Positions 25,423 to 34,726 of a stretch of DNA of 64,000 nt are shown piece after piece. Every line of letters starts with the position of its first letter. Position 1 is the first letter of the stretch. Source of the DNA: Bacteroides intestinalis DSM 17393 (GTDB lineage: Bacteria; Bacteroidota; Bacteroidia; Bacteroidales; Bacteroidaceae); assembly GCF_000172175.1 (NCBI RefSeq), contig NZ_ABJL02000006.1, forward strand, positions 434,001-498,000. Direction: 5' to 3'. Position numbers and translations under genes: made by a program. The notes beneath the pieces were generated by a model. The model did no database searches. It saw only the letters and a list, made by a program, of their open reading frames with translations, and was not told the origin of the DNA.

Positions 25423-25438
25423 GGAGCTATTAAGCTCC
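25423..25438 (-). terminator. Terminator of the outer-membrane receptor gene
   Basis: GGAGCT-4 nt-AGCTCC with T8 on the minus strand and T6 on the plus strand, so it may act both ways. It is 34 bp past the receptor stop. Confidence 0.75.
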
Positions 25439-25471
25439 CTTTTTTAATCTGTTTAATATGTCAGTAATGGA

Positions 25472-27994
25472 TTATTCTCCACCGCCACCGCCTTCGCCGC
25501 CGCCACCTTTCACATCATCATTACTGATGGTACGTGCAGCTTTCTTCACGCTGGCTTTCAATTCACCGATACGATAGCTAACGCTTACACCAAAGCGCTG
25601 ACGAGTATACCGATTCCAGCTGTCCTGGGTAAATCCTACACCTTCTATACTTGAAGTAGGACTTGTGTACTTCTTAAAGAAGTTGCTGGCAAATGCTGAC
25701 AATGTCAAACGCTTATTCAGGAATGACTTGTTCACACTCAATCCATAGTCAAAGAAGCTGCTACCCTTTCCTTGCAGCATGATCCAAGGTGTCTGACCAT
25801 AAATATTCAAACTGATACGCCAGTCATGGGGCAAAGATTGCTGAGCACCACCATAGGCAAACAGATTCCAACCGTCATTCTTCAGTCCATTGGCACCTTC
25901 CATATAAGTATAGTTTCCGTAAAGGTTAGCATAAATACGAGTATTGGAAGTAGCATTCCAGTTTACATAACCACTCAGACTGGCATTTCTACTCTTACCA
26001 ATATTCTGGTAAGTAGAATAAAGTACCTCTTTACCAGTAGGATTCTGCAAACCTTCGATTTCCGTATCCTTCACCTGCTCGGTTACTTGTTCAATACTAT
26101 TGTTAGTAAAGCTGTAACGTGCTGAAAGATTGATGTTGAACTTCTGAGTAAAGTTACTGTAACTCAGATTGAATGAATGACTCTTTTCACTGTCGAGGTG
26201 AGAGTTACCCTGACTGATATTAGTAGGATTGCTATCATTCAGATAAGGATTCAGATACCAGATACCCGGACGGTAAATACGCATATTATAGCCGAAACGC
26301 AGGTTAGACATATCCGTCAACTTATAGCCGATACTTGCAGAAGGTACCACATCGTCAAAGTTCTTATTGAAGTCATCACCTCTGCCCAACAAGTATTTCA
26401 CTTCCTGCTTGGTATGTTCATAGCGCACACCCAGTCTTCCGGAGATCTTCTTCACCCTCAGCCCATAACCCATATATGCAGCCAGAATGTCGTTCTGATG
26501 TTTATAATGCGAGCTATGCTCTTCATCCAGTACATAGTCTCCCGTAGTCCCTATTTGACGTTCATAACGGTCGTCTTCCGAAGAATTGTCACGGAGAATA
26601 TATTTAGCTCCGGCTTCCAGTGTATGTATCTTGCCGATAGGCGTTGTATAGTCAGCCTGAAAAGTATGCTCCGTAGTATTCTGAGAACCATCGTTATTCA
26701 GGTCATACAAACGCTTCAGGAAGTCTTCCCAATCAGTAGCGGCATGCATGTCATTATAAGTGGAGTATGAATCCGAGGTCTGCGGGCTGGTATTAATCTT
26801 ATAAGATAAGGTAAACATACGGTCTTTCACATGGAACATACGTTGATAGTCAACGCCACCGTCGATAGAATACCATGAGCTCTTGCTCCTGCCGTCTGAG
26901 ACATAGCGATATAGCTCATTACTTGTACCGGGTGCAGTAGCCAGAGTATTGTTGATACTGGTACTATTGTTTCCACCGCCCCAGAGTCCGAATGACATAG
27001 AAACCAGACGCAAGGTATCAATTTCATAACTGGCTTCCATGCTACCTGACTGGAAATTACCATGTCCCTTGCTGCTACCGTCGTAGTCCAGGTCTGAAGA
27101 GCCTTCAGTAACATCACCTACCGTACGGCGATTTCCACCGGAATAACTACGTGGACGGTCATTATAATTATAATTGTAGCGTGCACTCACCGTCAGTTTA
27201 CCACTCTTCACAGTACCGAACAAACCGCCTCCGGCTCCCATGTTACTAACATTTCCACTGAATGTAGCTGTATAACCTTCCAATCCGCTACCTACAGTAA
27301 CGATATTCAGGATACCACCCACACCTTCGGCATCATACTTAGGACCAGGGTTCGTAATTACCTCAATATGCTTAATAGAGTTGGCAGGCATACTTTTCAG
27401 TACTTCTGTCGGATTGTTACTCATCATATTGTTAGGTTTACCATTCACATATACCTTAAAGCTACTACTACCGTTCACCTTGATGTTGTCTTCACCGTCT
27501 ACCGTAACCAAGGGTACTTTACGAAGCATCTCCAATACAGAATTGGATTTTGAGTCAGGATCATCCTGCACATTATATTCTATTTTATCGATATCGGCTT
27601 TCACCAGTGGTTTTTGGGCTACCACTTCTACTTGTCCCAATTCATTGGAAGCATCCGTAATGTACAATGTTCCGAAATCAACAAGTTTCTCTCCGGCTTT
27701 CACTGTGAAATCTTTCACAATCGTGTTTCTACCAATGGAAGAAATCGTCATCACAAAATTACCTGTTCCAGGCACTTTCTCCTGAAACTTACCTTTCATG
27801 TCCGTAACCAGCATTTTCAAAGCATTCGCAGGAGCTTCTTTTTTTACGATTTTGATTGTGGCGTAAGGTTCTCCCTCCTGCGTCAGCGAGTCGAGCAAGA
27901 CTCCTTTAATCTGGAACGTAGGCGCCGCATTCTGTGCCGCTACTAATGAGGATACCACCAACATAATGAGCAGCAAAGAGCATTTAATTTTCAT
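25472..27994 (-). CDS. TonB-dependent-receptor-like outer membrane beta-barrel protein
   Basis: 840 residues. The signal peptide MKIKCSLLLIMLVVSSLVAAQ is followed by a carboxypeptidase-regulatory-like beta-sandwich (about 28-115, FQIKGVLLDSLTQEGEPYATIKIV), a plug-like region (IEYNVQDDPDSKSNSVLEMLRKVPLVTVDGEDNIKVNG... VEVITNPGPKYDAEGVGGILNIV) and a long barrel (OMP_b-brl_3 type). It is not a SusC, lacking the SusC length and any SusD partner. The ligand is unknown. The mature C-terminus ends in a Gly/Glu tail (DVKGGGGEGGGGGE) after the barrel, which is unusual because the last barrel strand normally ends the protein. It is a single gene with its own terminator. Confidence 0.88.
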   Translation of the reverse strand: MKIKCSLLLIMLVVSSLVAAQNAAPTFQIKGVLLDSLTQEGEPYATIKIVKKEAPANALKMLVTDMKGKFQEKVPGTGNFVMTISSIGRNTIVKDFTVKAGEKLVDFGTLYITDASNELGQVEVVAQKPLVKADIDKIEYNVQDDPDSKSNSVLEMLRKVPLVTVDGEDNIKVNGSSSFKVYVNGKPNNMMSNNPTEVLKSMPANSIKHIEVITNPGPKYDAEGVGGILNIVTVGSGLEGYTATFSGNVSNMGAGGGLFGTVKSGKLTVSARYNYNYNDRPRSYSGGNRRTVGDVTEGSSDLDYDGSSKGHGNFQSGSMEASYEIDTLRLVSMSFGLWGGGNNSTSINNTLATAPGTSNELYRYVSDGRSKSSWYSIDGGVDYQRMFHVKDRMFTLSYKINTSPQTSDSYSTYNDMHAATDWEDFLKRLYDLNNDGSQNTTEHTFQADYTTPIGKIHTLEAGAKYILRDNSSEDDRYERQIGTTGDYVLDEEHSSHYKHQNDILAAYMGYGLRVKKISGRLGVRYEHTKQEVKYLLGRGDDFNKNFDDVVPSASIGYKLTDMSNLRFGYNMRIYRPGIWYLNPYLNDSNPTNISQGNSHLDSEKSHSFNLSYSNFTQKFNINLSARYSFTNNSIEQVTEQVKDTEIEGLQNPTGKEVLYSTYQNIGKSRNASLSGYVNWNATSNTRIYANLYGNYTYMEGANGLKNDGWNLFAYGGAQQSLPHDWRISLNIYGQTPWIMLQGKGSSFFDYGLSVNKSFLNKRLTLSAFASNFFKKYTSPTSSIEGVGFTQDSWNRYTRQRFGVSVSYRIGELKASVKKAARTISNDDVKGGGGEGGGGGE

Positions 27995-28179
27995 TTCTGT
28001 TTTTGTTTGTTTGATGAATATTTAGTTGACTGTTTTTGTATTAGACGTATAATGTAGTCATTTTGTCACATGGATGCAGCAAAAATAGGCTCTTTTTCTT
28101 TATCTACGAGAATTTCGGAGTTAAAAAAGCACAAAGAAGAGGGGATAATAGAGAATTCTTGTAAGTATCCTGCTAAAAT

Positions 28180-29472
28180 CTATAGCAAATAGAAGAAAAG
28201 AAGCAAACAGACATTGATTGCAATCACACCACCAAACCCACGCAATACCCACCGGCGCAACGGACTCTTCCCACCTGCAAAAAACAACGCATAGCACATA
28301 TTTACGGCAATATTGCTCACAATAGCCTGCATACAGCAAGCCGTCACCACCATAACAGCAACTCCCGAACCTTGCAATAAATTCAAAATAAACGGAGTAA
28401 TATCACTCAGCCCGGCAATAAACGATAGCACATTCAATCCACCAGTACCCGTATAAAGTAAAGTGTAATGCGTCACAATAGTGAATATCACAAACAGAAC
28501 GGCAAAAATAAGTGCAACCTTAAATTCCAACGGGTTGCTGCTATCTTCTTCTTCAGCCTCTTCATCTGTTGACGGAACTTGTTTACGTTTCCGATGCAGA
28601 TACCAGGCTACTCCGGCTGTCACTAAAGACATAATCAGCAAATATGGATAGATAGCGGCAAGAATTTCCTTACTGAATATACCTATTAATATAAGGAAAC
28701 GGAGAAACATCATACTTACAGCCAACAACATGGCTGCTGCATATTCCGGCGCTTCCTGCGCAGGCGCCTTACGGCTCTTGCGTGCCAGCACGGAAATGGT
28801 TGCCGTGCTACTATATAAACCACCGATGATACCGGATACCAGAATACCGGATTCATGGAAAACATACCGCCTCAGCAAGTAAGACAAATAAGAGATGCCG
28901 GATACCACCACCGTAGCCAGCCAGACGGTATAAGGAGTGAGATTTATATCCGGTATCAGATTTTCGTTGGGCAACATGGGTAAGATAATACCACTGATGG
29001 CAAGGAACTTGGCTAGAGTGATCATTTCGTCATTCTTCATACGCTGCGCAAGTTCCGTAAAGGTATGCTTCAATTCTGTAAAAAGCAATACCGTCACCAC
29101 CACCATCACATAAAACCAAGAAGGTTGCGTGTCCACAATGGGAGCAATACAATAAGTGATCAGTGCAATAATAATGGTAGTAACTCCGAATACATGGAAT
29201 TGAGATTGCTTGACGTAATAATTCAGCCCGAGCAGCAGACCTAATATCGCTCCCCCACCCATAAACAAGCGATATTCCACCGGATCGAGAATATAAAGCA
29301 AATAACCCAGAATACCTATAAAAGTGAACGTACGGTCCGTACCGAACAAGGTAGTTTCACCTTCACGCTTCAAACTGATTTTCCGCTGTGAAAGACCTAT
29401 CAATAAAGAGAATAAGGTTACCAGTACAAAAGTTACCAATTCTCTCGGCAGATATTCATAAAGTTTCTCCAT
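28180..29472 (-). CDS. MgtC/SapB-type, DUF4010 family membrane protein
   Basis: 430 residues with about a dozen predicted membrane segments. The N-terminal third is MgtC-like (FVLVTLFSLLIGLSQRKISLKREGETTLFGTDRTFTFIGILGYLLY), with the conserved Arg-Thr-Phe near the second helix. The C-terminal two thirds are DUF4010 (GLYSSTATISVLARKS; FIAGLSDITPFILNLLQGSG). A charged loop rich in Glu/Asp lies around 315-330. MgtC proteins are linked to magnesium limitation and ATP synthase control, while the role of the long DUF4010 forms is not settled. The upstream gap holds three 22-bp repeats and then the CYTH gene. Confidence 0.85.
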   Translation of the reverse strand: MEKLYEYLPRELVTFVLVTLFSLLIGLSQRKISLKREGETTLFGTDRTFTFIGILGYLLYILDPVEYRLFMGGGAILGLLLGLNYYVKQSQFHVFGVTTIIIALITYCIAPIVDTQPSWFYVMVVVTVLLFTELKHTFTELAQRMKNDEMITLAKFLAISGIILPMLPNENLIPDINLTPYTVWLATVVVSGISYLSYLLRRYVFHESGILVSGIIGGLYSSTATISVLARKSRKAPAQEAPEYAAAMLLAVSMMFLRFLILIGIFSKEILAAIYPYLLIMSLVTAGVAWYLHRKRKQVPSTDEEAEEEDSSNPLEFKVALIFAVLFVIFTIVTHYTLLYTGTGGLNVLSFIAGLSDITPFILNLLQGSGVAVMVVTACCMQAIVSNIAVNMCYALFFAGGKSPLRRWVLRGFGGVIAINVCLLLFFYLL

Positions 29473-29515
29473 TTCCTGCTCTAAATATATCTAATTAGCA
29501 GCCGGTTGCAAAGAG

Positions 29516-29581
29516 TTAACTTTCTGTTGACAAGAACTTAACTTCTTGCGGACAAGGCATTAACTTCCTGTCGACAGGCTG
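29516..29581. repeat. Three tandem 22-bp units
   Basis: Units start TTAACTTTCTGTTGACAAGAAC (29516), TTAACTTCTTGCGGACAAGGCA (29538) and TTAACTTCCTGTCGACAGGCTG (29560). They have exactly 22-bp phase, with TTAACTT and GACA-G conserved. They sit between the CYTH stop and the MgtC-like start. Confidence 0.75.
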
Positions 29582-29588
29582 TTACACT

Positions 29589-30056
29589 TCACCAGGTCGT
29601 ATAGGGACACTTCCTCAATTGTGAGTTATAGTAACGAATATCACCCGTCACCTCCTCACCTATGAAGTCCGGTTTCTCGAAAGCCTCGTCTTCCGAAGCC
29701 AATTCTACTTCAGCAACTACCAGCCCTTCGTTCTCACCGTAGAACTCATCCACCTCAAACGTATGCCGCCCGCTCCGTACCAGATAACGGGTCTTATCTA
29801 TAACTCCCGGTTCACAGAGCTTCATCAGCTCCTCCGCTTCATTCAGTGGAATTTCTTTTTCCCACTCATAACGGCTGAGGCCTGAGGCATCGGAAGCACC
29901 TTTTATCGTAAGGTATCCCTTTCCGCTACGGATACGTACCCGTACGGTTCGGCCCCTTGCGCTACTGATATAACCTTGCACAATACGGCTTTGTTCATAC
30001 GCCCTCGATTTATAATCCCCCGTCACGAGGAATTTCCGTTCTATTTCTTGTGACAT
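29589..30056 (-). CDS. CYTH domain protein (triphosphate tunnel metalloenzyme)
   Basis: 155 residues. The N-terminal EIERKFLV is the ExExK signature of CYTH proteins. Alternating basic and acidic strands follow (RTVRVRIRSGKGYLTIKG, FEVDEFYGENEGLVVAEVEL), forming the tunnel that binds inorganic or nucleoside triphosphates with metal. Small bacterial members often act as tripolyphosphatases; adenylate cyclase activity is also known in the family. Which one applies here cannot be told. It is probably cotranscribed with the small membrane protein just upstream (8 bp away). Confidence 0.9.
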   Translation of the reverse strand: MSQEIERKFLVTGDYKSRAYEQSRIVQGYISSARGRTVRVRIRSGKGYLTIKGASDASGLSRYEWEKEIPLNEAEELMKLCEPGVIDKTRYLVRSGRHTFEVDEFYGENEGLVVAEVELASEDEAFEKPDFIGEEVTGDIRYYNSQLRKCPYTTW

Positions 30057-30063
30057 CTATTTC

Positions 30064-30201
30064 TTATTTCCCCAAGAAAGAGTATCCTATCAGCATTACC
30101 AGCACCAATATCAATGCAGATACACCAATAATCAACAACACTTTCTTAGCTTGTTCTTCTTCTTTACGGCTATGCATAACCTTTTTCTTATTCTTTCCCA
30201 T
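30064..30201 (-). CDS. 45-residue membrane protein
   Basis: Reads MGKNKKKVMHSRKEEEQAKK, then one hydrophobic segment VLLIIGVSALILVLVMLIGYSF, then LGK-stop. A lysine-rich head and a single membrane helix suggest an N-in, C-out small inner-membrane protein. It lies between prfB and the CYTH gene on the same strand, 8 bp from CYTH. It has no recognised family. Confidence 0.65.
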   Translation of the reverse strand: MGKNKKKVMHSRKEEEQAKKVLLIIGVSALILVLVMLIGYSFLGK

Positions 30202-30340
30202 AATGTGCTTTTAGTATTAAAGTTCAACTGATAACAAAGTAACATGAAATTCGGGAAGTTTCCAAAATAAAAGAGAAAATTTATTCATATCAACTTAATA
30301 TCTTCTCCCTACCTATCAAATATGATTCACTTAAAAAAAG

Positions 30341-30378
30341 AATGGGTATCACCTTTCCTTCATCAGGTGATACCCATT
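30341..30378 (-). terminator. Terminator of prfB
   Basis: A perfect 14-bp inverted repeat (30341-30354, 30365-30378) with a 10-nt loop and T7 on the minus strand, 23 bp past the prfB stop. Confidence 0.85.
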
Positions 30379-30400
30379 TACTGTATAGCAGAGTTTTGAT

Positions 30401-31516
30401 TTATTCTCCTTGTCCTGCAAACTCCATCAGATACGCCTTGATGAAACCGTCTATCTTGCCATCCATCACTCCATTGACATCCGAAGTCTGGAAGTTAGTA
30501 CGGTGGTCTTTTACACGACGGTCGTCGAATACGTAGCTTCGTATCTGAGAGCCCCATTCGATTTTCTTCTTACCGGCTTCCACCTTAGCCTGTTCAGCCA
30601 TGCGGTGCTGAAGTTCTTTATCATACAGGATAGAACGCAGCTGACGCATTGCATTTTCACGGTTCTTGGGCTGGTCGCGGGTTTCCGTATTTTCAATCAG
30701 GATTTCTTCTTCCTCGCCCGTATACGGGTCTTTGAATTGATAGCGCAGACGAACACCAGACTCCACCTTGTTCACATTCTGACCGCCGGCACCACTGGAA
30801 CGGAAAGTATCCCAAGAAATATTGGCAACATTAATGTTCACCTCGATAGTATCATCTACCAGCGGAGTGACAAAGACCGAAGCGAAAGAGGTCATACGCT
30901 TACCTTGCGCATTGTAAGGAGATACACGTACCAGACGATGCACACCGTTTTCTCCTTTCAGGTATCCATAAGCATAATCACCCGAAATTTCGATGGTGCA
31001 AGTTTTAATACCTGCTTCATCACCTTCCTGCAAGTTGGATATCACAGCTTTATAACCATTGGTTTCAGCGTAACGCAGATACATACGCATCAGCATGCTT
31101 GCCCAGTCCTGGCTTTCCGTACCACCTGCACCGGAGTTGATTTTCAACACACAGTCCATCTGGTCGGCTTCATCACGAAGCATATTTTTCAATTCAAGCT
31201 CATCAATAGCAGTGGAAGCCTTGGCATAAGCCTCGTCTATTTCTTCCTCCGTAACAAGTTCGTCTTTGTAGAAGTCGAAAGCCAGTTGCAACTCTTCCGA
31301 TAATGTCTTTATTTCATTATAACCGGCTATCCATTGTTGCAAACCTTTCACCTTTTTCATCTGCGCTTCGGCAGCCTTCTGGTCATCCCAAAAACCGGGA
31401 GCCTGGGTACGCAACTGTTCTTCTTCTACCTGGATTTTCTTTCCTTCTATATCCAAATAGCGATAGAGTGCTTCGGTGCGCTCCTTTACGTCTTTCAGTT
31501 GTTCTATGGTAATCAT
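30401..31516 (-). CDS. prfB: Peptide chain release factor 2
   Basis: 371 residues. RF2 recognises UGA and UAA stop codons and triggers peptide release. The catalytic GGQ is in SSGAGGQNVNKVES (about 245), and the stop-codon reading tripeptide position reads SPY (HRLVRVSPYNAQGKRMTSF) rather than the SPF of Escherichia coli. Many bacteria regulate this gene with an in-frame UGA and +1 frameshift near codon 25. Here that place reads TATTTGGAT and the frame is open from the start, so no programmed frameshift is needed. Confidence 0.95.
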   Translation of the reverse strand: MITIEQLKDVKERTEALYRYLDIEGKKIQVEEEQLRTQAPGFWDDQKAAEAQMKKVKGLQQWIAGYNEIKTLSEELQLAFDFYKDELVTEEEIDEAYAKASTAIDELELKNMLRDEADQMDCVLKINSGAGGTESQDWASMLMRMYLRYAETNGYKAVISNLQEGDEAGIKTCTIEISGDYAYGYLKGENGVHRLVRVSPYNAQGKRMTSFASVFVTPLVDDTIEVNINVANISWDTFRSSGAGGQNVNKVESGVRLRYQFKDPYTGEEEEILIENTETRDQPKNRENAMRQLRSILYDKELQHRMAEQAKVEAGKKKIEWGSQIRSYVFDDRRVKDHRTNFQTSDVNGVMDGKIDGFIKAYLMEFAGQGE

Positions 31517-31584
31517 AATCTATGAAAATAAACCTTCTAGTTAAAATATTTACTTTTTGCGTGCAAAGGTATGAAAAAAACGCA

Positions 31585-31592
31585 TATTTTTG
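31585..31592 (+). promoter_or_regulatory. -7 element of the M16 peptidase gene
   Basis: TATTTTTG, 26 bp before the ATG at 31619. It overlaps the upstream ATG at 31571 and so excludes that start. Confidence 0.6.
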
Positions 31593-31618
31593 CAGTTATC
31601 AATCTAATAAGTCAGCTT

Positions 31619-34537
31619 ATGAACAAACTATTCCGACAAATTGGTTTAATGCTTATCCTACTGGTAGCGATAAGTTTAGGAAGTTGTACTTCAAAGTACA
31701 GTTATGAAACAGTTCCTAATGATCCGCTGAAAGCGCGTATCTACACTCTGGATAATGGTCTGAAAGTTTACATGACCGTCAACAAGGAAACACCGCGCAT
31801 ACAGACGTACATTGCCGTACGTGTAGGTGGAAAGAACGACCCTGCAGAAACAACCGGGTTAGCTCACTACTTTGAGCACCTGATGTTCAAAGGTACCACA
31901 AACTTCGGTACCCAAAACTACGAGATTGAGAAACCTTTGCTCGACCAGATCGAAGCACAGTTTGAAATCTATCGTAAGACTACCGACAGTCTTGAGCGTA
32001 AAGCTATTTATGCAAAAATAGACAGTATCTCTTACGAAGCTTCCAAGTATGCCATTCCTAACGAATACGACAAGCTGATGGCTGCCATCGGTGCCAACGG
32101 AACGAATGCCTATACCAGCTTCGACGTAACTTGCTATACAGAAGATATCCCCAGCAACCAGATTGACAACTGGGCCAAAATCCAGGCAGAACGTTTTGAA
32201 AATTGCGTAATCCGTGGTTTCCATACTGAGCTGGAAACAGTTTATGAGGAAAAGAACATGTCACTGACCCGCGACCCGCGTAAGGTATACGAGGCTGTAC
32301 TTTCTTCTCTTTTCCCACACCATCCTTACGGCACACAGACCGTACTTGGTACACAAGAAGACCTGAAGAATCCTTCTATCACCAATATCAAGGAATATTA
32401 TAAGAAATGGTATGTGCCCAACAACATGGCTATCTGTCTTTCAGGTGATTTCGATCCCGATCAGATGATTGCAACCATTGATAAGTATTTCGGTGGTTTG
32501 AAACCGAATCCTGATCTGCCGAAACTGGATTTACCGAAGGAAACTCCAATTACAGCACCTGTTGTACGTGAAATTTTAGGTCCGGATGCTGAAAGCGTTG
32601 CCTTGGCATGGCGTTTTCCCGGAGCAGCAGACAAAGACGTAGAAACCTTACAAGTGGTTTCCCAAATACTTTATAACGGACAGGCCGGTTTGATAGACCT
32701 GGATCTGACACAACAGCAAAAGACCCTGAGCGCTTATTGTTATCCGATGACTATGAGCGACTACAGTGCATTCATGATGCAGGGACGCCCCAAACAAGGG
32801 CAGACATTGGACGAAGTCAAAGACCTCTTATTGGGCGAATTGAAGAAACTCCGCGAGGGTGACTTTGACGAAAAGATGCTGGAAGCCAACATCAACAACT
32901 TCAAGCTGTATCAGATGCAACAGTTAGAAAACAATGATGCACGTGCAGATATGTTCGTTGAATCATTCGTAAACGGTAGCGACTGGGCGGATGAAGTGAC
33001 TGCTCTCGACCGCATGTCTAAACTGACAAAAGATGACATCGTAGCTTTTGCCAACAAATACTTGAAAGATGATAACTATGCCGTTATCTACAAGAAGCAA
33101 GGCAAAGACCCGAATGAGAAGAAGATGTCGAAGCCTGAAATCACTCCTATCGTGATGAACCGCGATACAGTCAGCACTTTCCTGAAAGAAATTCAGGCAA
33201 GCGTAGTGACTCCTATTGAACCGGTATTCCTGGATTATTCCAAAGACCTCACCCAGTTGAAGGCTAAATCGGATATTCCTGTACTCTACAAACAAAATAC
33301 AACGAATGACATCTTCCAGTTGATTTACCTTTTTGACATGGGTAACAACAATGACAAGGCATTGGGTACTGCTGCTCAATATCTGGAATACCTCGGCACA
33401 GCCGACATGACTCCGGAAGAAGTAAAAAGCGAATTCTACCGCCTTGCTTGTTCATTCTTCGTATCTCCGGGTACAAAACGTACTTATGTAGTGCTCTCCG
33501 GCCTCAGCGAGAACATGCCTGCTGCCATGGCTCTCTTCGAAAAACTGATGGCAAATGCCAAAGTTAATCCGGAAGCTTACACCAATATGGCCAATGATAT
33601 CCTGAAATCACGCAAGGATGCCAAGCTGAATCAGATGCAAAATTTCTCACGCCTGGTGACTTATGCCACTTATGGTCCGAAGTCTCCGTCAACCAACATA
33701 TTGACCGAAGCTGAACTGACTTCTATGGATCCACAACAACTTGTAGACCGTATCAAGCAGTTGAACAGCTTCAAACACCGTATTCTTTATTATGGCCCCA
33801 ATAATCAGGATGAATTACTTGCCATCATCAATAAAGAACATCAGGCTCCGGAAACATTGAACGAAATTCCGGAAGGAAATAACTTCGAACCGTTGCTCAC
33901 ACCGGAAACGAAGATTTTCATTGCTCCGTATGAAGCTAAGCAAATTTATATGTCACAAGTCTCCAATAAGGGAGAGAAATTTGATCCTGCTGCAGAATCA
34001 GGCCGTCAATTGTATAACGAATACTTTGGTGGTGGTATGAATTCTATCGTATTCCAGGAAATGCGCGAAAGCCGCGGTCTGGCTTACTCGGCATGGGCCG
34101 GTATGCTGAGACCGTCTTACCTGACTGATCCCTACACTCTCCGTACGCAGATTGCTACGCAGAACGATAAGATGATAGATGCAATCAATACATTCAATGA
34201 TATCATCAACAACATGCCTGAATCAGAAGCTGCTTTCAAACTTGCTAAAGATGGTATGATTGCCCGCATGCGTACTGACCGTACCATCAAGATGGATGTC
34301 ATCTGGGATTACATCAGTGCTCAATACTTGGGACAGAATGTGGATAGCCGCATCAAACTGTACAATGATGTGCAGAACATGACGTTGCAGGATGTTATCG
34401 ACTACCAGAACAAGTGGATCAAGGGACGTACATATACTTATTGTATTCTTGGTGACAAGAAAGAATTGGATATGGAAAGTCTGAAGAAGGTAGGCCCGGT
34501 GATTGAACTGAAACAGGAAGATATCTTCGGATACTAA
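31619..34537 (+). CDS. M16 family zinc metallopeptidase, lipoprotein
   Basis: 972 residues from MNKLFRQIGLMLILLVAISLGSC; the lipobox LGSC predicts a lipid anchor, so it acts in the periplasm or at the outer membrane. The inverted zinc motif HYFEH is in GLAHYFEHLMFKGT (about 82-86), with the further Glu in the ETVYEEKNM region. A second, inactive M16 half and C-terminal domains (GQLYNEYFGGGMNSIVFQEMRESRGLAYSA) complete the single-chain form. M16 enzymes enclose and cut unfolded peptides. The longer start at 31571 is excluded by the promoter element. Confidence 0.93.
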   Translation: MNKLFRQIGLMLILLVAISLGSCTSKYSYETVPNDPLKARIYTLDNGLKVYMTVNKETPRIQTYIAVRVGGKNDPAETTGLAHYFEHLMFKGTTNFGTQNYEIEKPLLDQIEAQFEIYRKTTDSLERKAIYAKIDSISYEASKYAIPNEYDKLMAAIGANGTNAYTSFDVTCYTEDIPSNQIDNWAKIQAERFENCVIRGFHTELETVYEEKNMSLTRDPRKVYEAVLSSLFPHHPYGTQTVLGTQEDLKNPSITNIKEYYKKWYVPNNMAICLSGDFDPDQMIATIDKYFGGLKPNPDLPKLDLPKETPITAPVVREILGPDAESVALAWRFPGAADKDVETLQVVSQILYNGQAGLIDLDLTQQQKTLSAYCYPMTMSDYSAFMMQGRPKQGQTLDEVKDLLLGELKKLREGDFDEKMLEANINNFKLYQMQQLENNDARADMFVESFVNGSDWADEVTALDRMSKLTKDDIVAFANKYLKDDNYAVIYKKQGKDPNEKKMSKPEITPIVMNRDTVSTFLKEIQASVVTPIEPVFLDYSKDLTQLKAKSDIPVLYKQNTTNDIFQLIYLFDMGNNNDKALGTAAQYLEYLGTADMTPEEVKSEFYRLACSFFVSPGTKRTYVVLSGLSENMPAAMALFEKLMANAKVNPEAYTNMANDILKSRKDAKLNQMQNFSRLVTYATYGPKSPSTNILTEAELTSMDPQQLVDRIKQLNSFKHRILYYGPNNQDELLAIINKEHQAPETLNEIPEGNNFEPLLTPETKIFIAPYEAKQIYMSQVSNKGEKFDPAAESGRQLYNEYFGGGMNSIVFQEMRESRGLAYSAWAGMLRPSYLTDPYTLRTQIATQNDKMIDAINTFNDIINNMPESEAAFKLAKDGMIARMRTDRTIKMDVIWDYISAQYLGQNVDSRIKLYNDVQNMTLQDVIDYQNKWIKGRTYTYCILGDKKELDMESLKKVGPVIELKQEDIFGY

Positions 34538-34563
34538 AATTTCCGATAAATAAAAGCAAAAAA

Positions 34564-34592
34564 GGCTGTACATAGTGTACAGTCTTTTTTTT
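34564..34592 (+). terminator. Terminator of the M16 peptidase gene
   Basis: GGCTGTACA, TAG, TGTACAGTC (9 bp, one wobble) followed by T8; 27 bp past the stop. Confidence 0.85.
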
Positions 34593-34726
34593 GTTAGCAA
34601 TTTTCCTTGACTTCAATCTATAAATACTCCTTATTACACAAAAAATCCCCCTTCACCGTTGTATGATTCCGTACTTTTGTCCACGTATTCATATTTTATC
34701 ACATATCAAAGAACATAAGACAACCC

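Noticed and set aside
29516..29581. Possible CRISPR array
   Set aside because: The units are directly joined with no spacers, there are only three and no cas gene is near.
31440..31480. Programmed frameshift in prfB
   Set aside because: No in-frame TGA is present; the usual site reads TATTTGGAT and the frame is continuous.
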